Source: Terrirhizobium terrae (GTDB lineage Bacteria > Pseudomonadota > Alphaproteobacteria > Rhizobiales > Rhizobiaceae). Taken from it: DNA of 64,000 bases. The translations under genes were made by a program, and so were the position numbers. Positions 55,517 through 63,697 of this stretch are shown piece after piece (positions within the stretch are counted from its first letter, which is position 1; every line of letters starts with the position of its first letter). The stretch covers positions 496,001-560,000 of the forward strand of contig NZ_CP104991.1 of NCBI RefSeq assembly GCF_030323265.1. The letters run 5' to 3'. Under the pieces are notes generated by a model, which worked only from the letters and a program-made list of their open reading frames with translations, made no database searches and had not been told where the DNA came from.

Positions 55517-57796
55517 ATGACAGATCATATCGACAACCCGGATGGCAAAGGTCCTGCGGGAGGCTGGGGATCGCTGAAATCAATCGCCCGCATTTACGGC
55601 GAGAGCGAGCCGCCCGCAGCTTTCCTGGAAACGCTTGCTCGACAGAATAAACCGGGTGGCTTCATGTGCGTCTCTTGCGCTTGGCCGAAGCCGAAGAACT
55701 ATCATCCGTTCGAGTTCTGTGAGAACGGCGCCAAGGCGACCATGTGGGAGCTCACGAATGCCCGCTGCACGCCCGACTTCTGGAGTGAGCATACTGCGTC
55801 CGAATTGAGATCCTGGAAGGACCACGATCTCGAAATGACTGGCCGCCTCACCCACCCGATGCGCTTCGATCATGCTACCGATCGGTATGTGGAGGTGACA
55901 TGGGATGAGGCGTTCGAGAGGATCGGCAGAACCCTGCGACGGTTGGAGAAGCAGAGGGTCGTTTTCTACTCGTCCGGCCATGCGGGGCTGGAAGCCTCCT
56001 ACCTCTATGCGCTGCTTGCCCGCGCCTATGGCAATAACAACCTGCCGCAAAGCTCCAACATGTGCCACGAGACGACGTCGGTTGGCCTCAACAAGGTGAT
56101 CGGCTCCCCTGTCGGCACGATCGTCTGGGACGATCTGGAAAAGGCCGATGCCTTTTTCTTCTTCGGCCAGAACCCGGGAACGAACAGCCCGCGCTTCCTG
56201 CATCCGCTACAGGAGGCCAAGAAGCGTGGCGCCAAGATCGTCACTTTCAACCCGGTGATCGAGCAAGGGCTGGTATCCTTCGTCAATCCGCAAAACCCGT
56301 TCGACATGCTGACGGGGAATGAGACCAAAATCTCCGATCAATACTGTCAGGTGAAGGCGGGTGGCGACGTTGCAGCCATGCTCGGCCTTTGCAAGGTCGT
56401 CGTGGAAGCTGATGACGCCGCAGTCGCAAAGGGTGCATCGCGCATCCTCGACGTCGACTTCATCTCTGAGCACACGACCGGGTTCGAAGAATTCATCACC
56501 TGCGTGCGGGAATCATCCTGGGCGGACATCGAACGTGAAAGCGGATTGTCTGAAGGTGATCTGCGCGAAGCGGGTGAAACCTATATTGCAGCCGAGCGCG
56601 TCATCGGTGTTTACGGGATGGGCCTCACCCAGCATGCTCAGGGCGCGCTTAATGTCGCGATGCTCGTCAATCTGCTGCTTCTGCGAGGCAATATCGGTCG
56701 CGAGGGTGCCGGCTGCTGTCCCGTGCGCGGTCATTCGAACGTCCAGGGGCAGCGCACTGTCGGCATTGCCGAAAAGACCAAGCTCATCCCGATGGACAAG
56801 TTGAAGGCACTTTTCGATTTCGATCCGCCGACCGAGGACGGCACCCATATCGTTGATGCGGTCAAAGGCATGATGGCGGGGACGATAAGCGCGACGATCG
56901 CGCTTGGCGGCAATCTTCTAAGGGCGGTTCCGGACCAGGAGGAAATGGAAAGAGCATGGGCCGGGCAGGAACTGACGGTGATGGTCTCGACCAAGCTCAA
57001 CCGCAGCCACCTTTTCCCCGGCAAGGATGCCTGGATACTCCCCTGCCTGAGCCGAACGGAGATGGACATGCAGGCGACAGGCAACCAGTCCGTGACGACG
57101 GAGGACAGCTTCTCGCACATTTCCGGTTCGATCGGAAAGCGGACACCGGCTTCCAAGCATCTCAAAAGCGAGCTTGCGATTGTTGCCGGCATCGCCAAGG
57201 CGACGCTCGATCCCAAGCCGACACTCAAGTGGGATGAATGGACGGGCGACTACGGATTGGTCCGGGATCTTATCGAGGCGACCTACCCCGACGACTTCAA
57301 GGATTACAATGCACGCATGTTCGAGCCAGGAGGTTTTTACCGAGGCAACGACGCGCATCAGCGGATCTGGAATACCGAGGAGAAAAAAGCGGTTTTCACG
57401 AAGCCGGACCGGATGAACGCCCTTTCCTTCGAGGACGCACCTGGCCGTTATCGATTGATCACCATGAGATCGAATGATCAGTTCAATACGACCATCTACG
57501 GTTATTCGGACCGCTTCCGCGGCATTGAGGGAACGCGGGACGTGGTGCTGATGTGCCCGCAGGATATCGAAGCCGCCGGCCTGAGCGAAGGACAGACGAT
57601 TGCCCTCGTTAGCGACTTCGACGACGGACGAAATCGCGAGCTTGGCGGGCTCATTGTTCGCGCCCACAAGCTGCCGCGAGGCACAATTGGCGGCTACTAT
57701 CCGGAATGCAACGTGCTGAACGCCATTGATCACCACGACGAGTTATCGAAAACGCCAGCGGCCAAAGCGATCCCTGTTAAGATCGTCGCGCAATAA
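55517..57796 (+). CDS. FdhF/YdeP-family molybdopterin oxidoreductase
   Basis: Intact 759-residue protein starting MTDHIDNPDGKGPAGGWGSL. It has the N-terminal Cys set GFMCVSCAWPKPK with a later Cys in FEFCENGAK, a molybdopterin-binding core (FFGQNPGTNSPRFLHPL, GYGMGLTQHAQGALN-type segment, RGHSNVQGQRTVG) and the C-terminal cofactor-cap domain (RLITMRSNDQFNTTIYGY). This is the YdeP branch, whose physiological reaction is unsettled despite the formate dehydrogenase name; YdeP contributes to acid resistance in E. coli. No signal peptide or selenocysteine codon is seen, so it is cytosolic. No FdhD gene is near. It lies in the stress island. Confidence 0.9.
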   Translation: MTDHIDNPDGKGPAGGWGSLKSIARIYGESEPPAAFLETLARQNKPGGFMCVSCAWPKPKNYHPFEFCENGAKATMWELTNARCTPDFWSEHTASELRSWKDHDLEMTGRLTHPMRFDHATDRYVEVTWDEAFERIGRTLRRLEKQRVVFYSSGHAGLEASYLYALLARAYGNNNLPQSSNMCHETTSVGLNKVIGSPVGTIVWDDLEKADAFFFFGQNPGTNSPRFLHPLQEAKKRGAKIVTFNPVIEQGLVSFVNPQNPFDMLTGNETKISDQYCQVKAGGDVAAMLGLCKVVVEADDAAVAKGASRILDVDFISEHTTGFEEFITCVRESSWADIERESGLSEGDLREAGETYIAAERVIGVYGMGLTQHAQGALNVAMLVNLLLLRGNIGREGAGCCPVRGHSNVQGQRTVGIAEKTKLIPMDKLKALFDFDPPTEDGTHIVDAVKGMMAGTISATIALGGNLLRAVPDQEEMERAWAGQELTVMVSTKLNRSHLFPGKDAWILPCLSRTEMDMQATGNQSVTTEDSFSHISGSIGKRTPASKHLKSELAIVAGIAKATLDPKPTLKWDEWTGDYGLVRDLIEATYPDDFKDYNARMFEPGGFYRGNDAHQRIWNTEEKKAVFTKPDRMNALSFEDAPGRYRLITMRSNDQFNTTIYGYSDRFRGIEGTRDVVLMCPQDIEAAGLSEGQTIALVSDFDDGRNRELGGLIVRAHKLPRGTIGGYYPECNVLNAIDHHDELSKTPAAKAIPVKIVAQ

Positions 57797-57860
57797 GACG
57801 CGTTGAGAGATGGGTTTCATCTACTGACAAGTCTCTGCATCAATCGCAACGCGTCAACTA

Positions 57861-57892
57861 GAAAGAGGCCCCGCTAAAGCGAGGCCTCTTTC
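57861..57892. terminator. bidirectional terminator
   Basis: GAAAGAGGCC (57861-57870) pairs perfectly with GGCCTCTTTC (57883-57892) with additional pairing in the loop neck. A/T-rich ends on both sides allow action in both directions. It lies between the converging fdhF-like and PRC-barrel genes. Confidence 0.75.
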
Positions 57893-57910
57893 TCTTGATT
57901 TCTACGGCCA

Positions 57911-58306
57911 CTACATCCGCGTCGGCGGAAGGCCATAGTAATCCTCGATCCGTCGATCGTTCGCACGATACCAGGAGTCGTCATCCAGATCAGCATAGCG
58001 CGGCGCGCCGGTGATCTGGTCCTTGGTAAGGTCGATCCGGTAGCCATCAAGACCTTCGTCATAGGTCAGCTTTTCCCAGGGCAGTGGGTAGTAATCATCA
58101 CCGATGCCCAGGAAGCCACCGAAGCTCAGCACCGCGTAGGCCACTCGACCGCCCTGCTTCTTCAGAAGAAGACGCTGGATCGAGCCGATACGCTTTCCGT
58201 CGGCGCCGTAGACCTTCGTGCCTTCGACCTTGTCGCTTGCGATCAATGAGAGTGTATCCTTGACGTAAGGATCCTGACCGGTCACGCGATTTTCCTGATT
58301 CAGCAT
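57911..58306 (-). CDS. PRC-barrel domain protein
   Basis: 131 residues from the ATG at 58304-58306 behind AGGAGG. The PRC-barrel lies at about residues 20-90 (ASDKVEGTKVYGADGKRIGSI, GGRVAYAVLSFGGFLGIGDDYYPLPW), with a short acidic tail. Free-standing PRC-barrel proteins of this kind are common in rhizobial stress regulons but have no fixed biochemical role. A candidate EcfG-type promoter lies 39 bases upstream. A truncated DUF2177 frame begins just behind on the same strand. Confidence 0.88.
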   Translation of the reverse strand: MLNQENRVTGQDPYVKDTLSLIASDKVEGTKVYGADGKRIGSIQRLLLKKQGGRVAYAVLSFGGFLGIGDDYYPLPWEKLTYDEGLDGYRIDLTKDQITGAPRYADLDDDSWYRANDRRIEDYYGLPPTRM

Positions 58307-58344
58307 ATCTGCCTCCTCTTCGTTGGTTTCAGGTACGTGGGAGA

Positions 58345-58370
58345 AACAACAGGACTGGAGCGTTTGTTCC
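58345..58370 (-). promoter_or_regulatory. candidate EcfG-type promoter of the PRC-barrel gene
   Basis: Minus-strand GGAAC (58370-58366), 19 bases, then TT (58346-58345), 39 bases before the start. Confidence 0.45.
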
Positions 58371-58431
58371 GAGCAAATTGGCTCAGGTGAACGTTCGGGC
58401 CCGCCCTTGTACCCATGTGCGGACCGCGACA

Positions 58432-58581
58432 TATCCGCAGCCACTTGCTCTTGCGGTCATGATACTCCCCCAAGCCATAACGACGCTTCTCAATGCAACC
58501 GGCCCCCTCACCAAGCCAGATGGCATCGACAGTGAGGAATGTGATCAAGGTTCCGGCGTAGGCGATTGCGAGGGACTTCAT
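58432..58581 (-). pseudogene. N-terminal stub of a DUF2177 membrane protein
   Basis: The ATG at 58579-58581 opens MKSLAIAYAGTLITFLTVDA and then IWLG, the first membrane helix of DUF2177 proteins. Similarity ends within about 45 residues and there is no room for the remaining helices before the PRC-barrel start at 58306. A truncated remnant; the frame itself continues to 58300. Confidence 0.45.
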
Positions 58582-58674
58582 CGAGCGTACTTTCAATCGG
58601 CTGCGCATCTAGAACGCAAAATGGATTGAGCGTCGCTCGGTACCGTACTTCCGCGGAATGCGATGTCAGCACGT

Positions 58675-58699
58675 GGAACATTTGTCAGCATCAATGCTT
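58675..58699 (+). promoter_or_regulatory. candidate EcfG-type promoter of the DUF883 gene
   Basis: GGAAC at 58675-58679, 18 bases, then TT at 58698-58699, 62 bases before the start. Confidence 0.5.
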
Positions 58700-58760
58700 A
58701 GCCTCGTCAGTCCGAAGCGGTGGATAAACGCCGCGGCGTCCCAAGGAGGATAAGAGCGCT

Positions 58761-59099
58761 ATGACATACGACCAAAATTTCAGGTCACCCGCACCCGGTG
58801 AGGATCTGGAAACGAAGAACCCGGCCATTTCCCTATCGGCTGAAAGCTCGTCAACGTCCGTTTCCGGTCCTCTTCATACTTCGGATGCACAACGTGTGGA
58901 TCAGGCGCTGAATTCCGTTCTTGAACATCGTAACGACCCTTATGTTGAGCCGAAGGAGAGACTGTCAGCACTGCGAGAAGAGGCTGATAGTCTTCGGTAT
59001 CGCGCATCGGATGAAGTACGCTTTCGAATTCGCAGGAATCCCTGGCAGGCAGTCGGGATTGCGGTCTTCGTTGGATATATGTTCGGGATCACGCGATAG
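58761..59099 (+). CDS. DUF883 (ElaB/YqjD-type) membrane-anchored protein
   Basis: Intact 112-residue protein starting MTYDQNFRSPAPGEDLET with an excellent AAGGAGG site. The long polar helix (RVDQALNSVLEHRNDPY, LSALREEADSLRYRASDEVRF) is followed by a C-terminal membrane helix (NPWQAVGIAVFVGYMFG), the ElaB/YqjD plan. E. coli relatives bind ribosomes in stationary phase. A candidate EcfG-type promoter precedes it. It is followed by the DUF892 gene, which has its own candidate promoter. Confidence 0.85.
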   Translation: MTYDQNFRSPAPGEDLETKNPAISLSAESSSTSVSGPLHTSDAQRVDQALNSVLEHRNDPYVEPKERLSALREEADSLRYRASDEVRFRIRRNPWQAVGIAVFVGYMFGITR

Positions 59100-59179
59100 G
59101 CCCACGCTTGCAGCGGCGGCGCCGACTGGAGCGCGTTGCCGAGATAAGCGTGTCAGCGTTCCTGGTACGGTGGCGTACG

Positions 59180-59205
59180 GGAACCGTTCAATCGCGACGA
59201 ACATT
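59180..59205 (+). promoter_or_regulatory. candidate EcfG-type promoter of the DUF892 gene
   Basis: GGAAC at 59180-59184, 19 bases, then TT at 59204-59205, 69 bases before the start. Confidence 0.5.
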
Positions 59206-59273
59206 TCCCGCTGTCACCGGTGCGGCGCGCGGTCCGCACCTCTTGCAACAGCTCACAAACGATGGAGGACGAC

Positions 59274-59774
59274 ATGGCAAACGCCAAGACTCTCGACGAC
59301 CTGTTTCTGGATACGCTGAAAGATATCTACTTTGCAGAAAAGCAGATTTTGAAGGCACTGCCGAAGATGGCGCGTGCGTCGCAGTCCGAGGAAGGCAAGG
59401 AAGGTTTTCTTCAGCATCGCGAGGAAACACAGGGCCAGATCGAACGGCTCGAACAGGTATTCGAGCTCCTGGGCAAGTCGGCACGCGGCAAGACCTGCGA
59501 AGCCATCCAGGGCATCATCGCCGAAGGTGAAGAGATCATCGAGGAATTCAAGGGATCGCCCGCGCTTGATGCCGGTCTCATCTCGTCTGCTCAGGCTGTC
59601 GAACATTATGAGATCGCGCGTTACGGCACGCTCATCGAGTGGGCCAAGCAACTCGGCCTGAAGGATGCTGTGCCGCTCCTCGAGCAGAACCTGTCGGAAG
59701 AAGTCGCCACCGACAAGAAGCTGACCGCCTTGGCGAAAGCTTCCGCCAACGACAAGGGCAAGAAAGCAGCCTGA
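59274..59774 (+). CDS. YciE/YciF-type ferritin-like protein (DUF892)
   Basis: 166 residues from the ATG at 59274, directly after GGAGGAC. It is all-helical (LDDLFLDTLKDIYFAEKQIL, LQHREETQGQIERLEQVFEL, AVEHYEIARYGTLIEWAKQLG). The paired acidic/His helix motifs EKQ, HxxET, ExxxQ and EHYE form the di-iron site of the ferritin-like DUF892 family. Relatives are induced by osmotic and general stress. It has a clear terminator after it and a candidate EcfG-type promoter before it. Confidence 0.9.
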   Translation: MANAKTLDDLFLDTLKDIYFAEKQILKALPKMARASQSEEGKEGFLQHREETQGQIERLEQVFELLGKSARGKTCEAIQGIIAEGEEIIEEFKGSPALDAGLISSAQAVEHYEIARYGTLIEWAKQLGLKDAVPLLEQNLSEEVATDKKLTALAKASANDKGKKAA

Positions 59775-59792
59775 TCAGCCGGAATGACGAGA

Positions 59793-59816
59793 GGCCGCCC
59801 GCAAGGCGGCCTTTTT
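59793..59816 (+). terminator. Rho-independent terminator of the DUF892 gene
   Basis: GGCCGCC (59793-59799) pairs with GGCGGCC (59805-59811) over a CGCAA loop and is followed by five T. It lies 19 bases after the DUF892 stop and before the catalase gene, which therefore needs its own promoter or read-through. Confidence 0.85.
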
Positions 59817-59843
59817 CTGTTTCATCAACCTGAGGACGGGCAA

Positions 59844-61975
59844 ATGGCCAAGAAGACACAATCATCGACCGATCAAGTCGCCATCCACGATCAGACACTC
59901 TCGCGCGGTGCAGGCGGCGAGCTTCATCAGACAGCAGAAGATGGCTTCGAAGTGCTGACGACATCGCAAGGCGCTCCGGTCGCCGACGATCAGAACACTT
60001 TGCGTGTGGGTCCGCGAGGCCCGGCTCTAATGGAGGATTTTCACTTCAGGGAGAAGATTTTTCATTTCGACCACGAGCGCATTCCCGAGCGGGTGGTCCA
60101 TGCGCGCGGCTATGGGGCGCACGGTTATTTCGAAACCTACGAATCACTCGCCAAATACACCCGGGCCGACGTCTTCCAGCGTGCCGGCGAAAAACCCCGG
60201 TCTTCGTTCGATTCTCCACGGTCGCCGGCAACAAGGGTTCTGCGGATCTCGCACGCGATGTCCGCGGTTTCGCTGTTAAGATGTATACGAAGGAAGGCAA
60301 CTGGGATCTGGTCGGGAACAACATCCCGGTCTTTTTCATCCAGGACGCAATCAAGTTTCCCGATCTCATCCACGCCGCCAAACAGGAGCCCGACCGTGCT
60401 TTTCCACAGGCGCAGACGGCGCATGACAATTTCTGGGACTTTATCAGTCTGACACCGGAAAGCATGAACATGGTCATGTGGATCATGTCGGATCGGACCA
60501 TCCCAAGATCGCTGCGCTTCATGGAAGGTTTTGGCGTCCATACCTTCCGGTTCATCAACGAGAAGGATGAGTCCACCTTCGTCAAGTTTCACTGGAAACC
60601 GAAGCTCGGCCTGCAGTCCGTCGCGTGGAACGAGGCGGTGAAGATCAATGGTGCCGATCCAGACTATCACCGCCGCGATCTGTGGCAGTCGATCCAGTCG
60701 GGCGACTTCCCGGAATGGGAATTGGGTGTCCAGCTCTTCGATCAAGAATTTGCCGACAGCTTCGATTTCGACGTCCTTGACCCAACCAAGATCATCCCGG
60801 AAGAGGTTCTGCCTGTGAAGCCGATCGGACGGCTGGTTCTGGACCGCATGCCGGACAACTTCTTTGCCGAAACCGAACAGGTCGCGTTCATGACCCAGAA
60901 TGTCCCGCCGGGAATTGGCTTCAGCAACGACCCTCTGCTGCAGGGCCGTAACTTCTCCTACCTCGACACCCAACTGAAGCGGCTTGGCGGTCCAAACTTT
61001 ACCCATCTGCCGATCAATGCGCCCAAGTGTCCCTTCGCCCATTTTCAGCAGGACGGCCATATGGCAATGCGCAATCCTGTTGGGCGGGTGAATTACGAAC
61101 CGAATTCGTTTGGAGAAGGTCCGCGGGAGAGCAAGTCTCGCGGCTATCGCCATTATCCGGCGGAAGAATCCGGCACCAAGGTCCAGCTTCGTCCAGAAAG
61201 CTTCGCCGACCACTATAGCCAAGCGAGACAGTTTTTCATCAGCCAGACGCCACCGGAACAGCGTCATATCATCATGGCGCTCACCTTCGAACTCAGCAAG
61301 GTCGAAACGGTCGCAGTCCGCGAGCGCATGGTTTCGCATCTGATGAACATTGATGATACGCTCGCCTCCGAAGTAGCTCATCGATTGGGTATGAAGTCCC
61401 TGCCGAAAGCCGCACCGGCGGCTGTTGCGACTAGAGAGGATCTTGAGCCTTCTCCAGCGCTCAGCATCGTCGAGCGCGGACCCAAGCGCTTTGAGGGCCG
61501 CAAACTGGGCATCCTCGTGACCGACGGTGTCGATGCGAAACTGTTGAAGGCTTTGACGAGCGCCATCTTGAAGAAAAAGGGCCTCGTGGAGCTTGTCGCT
61601 CCAAAGGTCGGCGGCGTGACAGCTTCCGACGGAAGCTTCATCGAGGCGCAGCATATGATCGATGGCGGCCCCTCGGTGCTCTTCGATGCTGTTGCGCTCC
61701 TTCCATCCGATGCAGGTGTCGAAGATCTGCTGAAGGAAGCGACAGCACGGGATTTCGTGGCAGACGCGTTCCAGCATTGCAAGTTCATCGGCTACAGCGA
61801 TGTCGCCCTGCCATTGCTTGAGAAAGCCGGTATCGCAAAGGACATTGACGAAGGTGTTCTGGAGCTTTCGGGCGGTGCAAGCCTGACGAGTTTCGTCGAG
61901 CAGCTCGGCAAGCTTCGCGTCTGGGGGCGTGAGCCGTCAGTGAAGCTCGGCCCGGCATCAGCAACTACAGCTTAA
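59844..61975 (+). pseudogene. katE: clade II (HPII-type) catalase with -1 frameshift
   Basis: The start at 59844 ([20 protein letters not shown]) is preceded by GAGGA. Frame is lost at the A run 60190-60194; six A would give [19 protein letters not shown] and join the catalase core. The catalytic His lies in [12 protein letters not shown], the Asn in [12 protein letters not shown] and the haem Tyr in [12 protein letters not shown]. The DJ-1/PfpI-like C-terminal domain of large catalases follows after about residue 545 ([15 protein letters not shown]). Restored length is 710 residues, right for a KatE-type enzyme. It degrades hydrogen peroxide in the cytosol. Neighbours are stress genes. Confidence 0.93.
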
Positions 61976-62338
61976 ATACCATCATTCGGCGCGGGTCCTG
62001 GGCTCGCGCCGCTCTCCCTGGCGTAGACATTTCAGGAAAGACGGCCGCTTGATCTCGCCATAAGAATCCCGGCGTCGCACTTCTATAGCGTTTACCTCAT
62101 ACGCGAGCCACGTAATGCGGAGCAAATCCGCGGCCACGTTTGTACGGCACCGTACCCTCGACTTGGTTTTCTCTATCGTTAGGAACCCACCCAGAGACGT
62201 CAACGTTCTCCGCCCGCTGTTCCTTTGGGAGGTGTCGCGCCGTGGTATAGCCCTTCGCGGTTCTGATCGGATCAGCAGTTTGAGGATGACAAAAACTGGA
62301 TGACGAGGACTTCCTCGTTTTCCTGCAGGGAGGTTCAA
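61976..62338. other. intergenic region downstream of catalase
   Basis: About 360 bases. A GC-rich stem (GGCGCG...CGCGCC, about 61988-62009) follows the catalase stop but has no T run. A candidate EcfG promoter is at 62182-62207. A minus-strand frame ending near 61982 gives a plausible but unrecognised peptide (TWLAYEVNAIEVRRRD), not enough to call a gene. Confidence 0.4.
62182..62207 (+). promoter_or_regulatory. candidate EcfG-type promoter of the DUF2934 gene
   Basis: GGAAC at 62182-62186, 17 bases, then CGTT at 62204-62207: the full EcfG consensus. It lies 132 bases before the DUF2934 start. Confidence 0.55.
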
Positions 62339-62509
62339 ATGGACGAAAATCGTGAGGAATGGATTGCCCGTCGCGCTTACGAGCTGTGGGAGCAGGCTGG
62401 ACAGCCTGAGGGTCAAGAGCATGAACATTGGTCCCAGGCTAGCGCCGAATGGGATGCTCGACCGAACGCAGTCGAGCCTGAACGCCCGTCATGGGAAGAC
62501 GAAGAGTAA
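62339..62509 (+). CDS. DUF2934 small protein
   Basis: 56 residues from the ATG at 62339, behind CAGGGAGG. The pattern IARRAYELWEQAGQPEGQ plus EHWSQA is the DUF2934 signature (short helix, ExxGxPxGxxxxHWxxA), common in alphaproteobacteria and typically stress-induced, with no known biochemistry. A perfect hairpin lies 18 bases after the stop. The upstream EcfG-type site is the best match in the window. Confidence 0.85.
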   Translation: MDENREEWIARRAYELWEQAGQPEGQEHEHWSQASAEWDARPNAVEPERPSWEDEE

Positions 62510-62527
62510 TCTGAATGTAAGTACGCA

Positions 62528-62551
62528 GGCGGGTGATCGACCTCACCCGCC
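62528..62551. terminator. hairpin after the DUF2934 gene
   Basis: GGCGGGTGA (62528-62536) and TCACCCGCC (62543-62551) pair perfectly over a six-base loop between converging genes. It lacks a T run, so termination is probable but not certain. Confidence 0.5.
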
Positions 62552-62574
62552 TTGCATGTGCTCTTATGAACATT

Positions 62575-62817
62575 TCAACCTTGGTGCAGTCGAAGCACGT
62601 CGCGAAATTTGACGGTATCGACTACAGCGCCGTTGTCGTCGGTAAGCTCAAACGATTGGCCATCGATCTCCTCTCCATTTAACACGCGCTGGGACAGGAG
62701 TTCGCGAGCTGAGCGAACGGCTTCGGCACGTGCCATTTCGATGTCTTGAAACTCGGCACCTTCCGGATCCTTGGAAAGGCGCTCTCCCTCACGGATATTG
62801 AAAAACAGTCGGATCAT
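62575..62817 (-). CDS. DUF6894-type small protein
   Basis: 80 residues starting MIRLFFNIREGERLSKDPEG. The pattern of two short strands (RLFFNI, D-x-EG), helix (MARAEAVRSARELLSQR) and C-terminal strands (FELTDDNGAVVDTVKFRDVL) fits the DUF6894 family, frequent as small orphan genes in Rhizobiales. Function unknown. It converges on the DUF2934 gene and is divergent from the Crp/Fnr gene. Confidence 0.8.
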   Translation of the reverse strand: MIRLFFNIREGERLSKDPEGAEFQDIEMARAEAVRSARELLSQRVLNGEEIDGQSFELTDDNGAVVDTVKFRDVLRLHQG

Positions 62818-62952
62818 GTGTCACTCCCTCATGCCCCTTCATAACCTAAGAACACGTCTTATGTTTCCTGCGAACTTCTTGTTTTTATGGATATCTCTGT
62901 TTACCGCACTAGGTAGCTTAATGGATGCAAGCAGGGCACCGGGACTGATCTC

Positions 62953-63656
62953 ATGAGCTGGACGACGAATAGGATCCTATCGATGCTCTCGGCCGATGTG
63001 GTCGCACGGCTCCGGCCTCATCTTGATCCGGTCGAGTTGCAGCAGGGGGAGCACCTGTTTGAATCCGATCAACAGCTACATCACGTATTCTTTTTGAGGG
63101 AGGACTTTCGTCCGAAATTGCTGGCGGTACCGGCGACAAGAACATCGAAGTCGGTTGCATAGGTCTGGAAGGGTTTTCAGCGGTACCGGCAATCCTCGGG
63201 ATCGATAACACTCCGCATTTTGCATTCATGCAATGCGGCGGCCCGGCACTCAGAATTGAGGTTACGGCGCTCCGTGCAGCGATGGACGAATGCCGCCCGT
63301 TTCGTGACATTCTCATGCGCTATGCTCACGTTTTCCTGATCCAAGTCGCCACAACAGCTCTTGCCGACGGTCGGTACGGCGTTGAAAAAAGGCTTGCCCG
63401 CTGGGTGCTGATGGGACGTGACCGCATCGGCAATGAGCTGCCGCTGACGCACGACTTTCTGGCACTGATGCTTGGTGTCCGCCGTGCGAGTGTTACAGAC
63501 GCGCTACACCGTCTCGAAGGCAAACACGCGATCAAGGCCGAGCGCGGTCTCATTCTCATCAAGGACGTCGAAAAACTGAAAGAGCTTGCCGGCCCGATCT
63601 ATGGCATTGCGGAGAAGCAATACGAGCAGCACATCCGGCACGACTGGCGCTATTAG
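62953..63656 (+). pseudogene. Crp/Fnr-family regulator with -1 frameshift
   Basis: MSWTTNRILSMLSADVVARL opens a cyclic-nucleotide-binding-type domain (VELQQGEHLFESDQQLHHVFF). The slip is at 63102-63103, where one extra G restores GLSSEIAGGTGDKNIEVGC and LEGFSAVPAILG. The helix-turn-helix is in the C-terminal third (LTHDFLALMLGVRRASVTDALHRLEG). No Cys cluster for Fe-S is visible, so it is not an FNR oxygen sensor. Restored length is 234 residues. This short-form Crp/Fnr is common in rhizobial stress regions, and its target may be nearby genes. Confidence 0.88.
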
Positions 63657-63697
63657 CCTGGCCCTGGAACAGGAGCCGAGCTCATCGGTGCGATCGA

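Noticed and set aside
60137..61777. 546-codon minus-strand frame opposite catalase
   Set aside because: It has no recognised domain. The catalase on the other strand has all its active-site residues.
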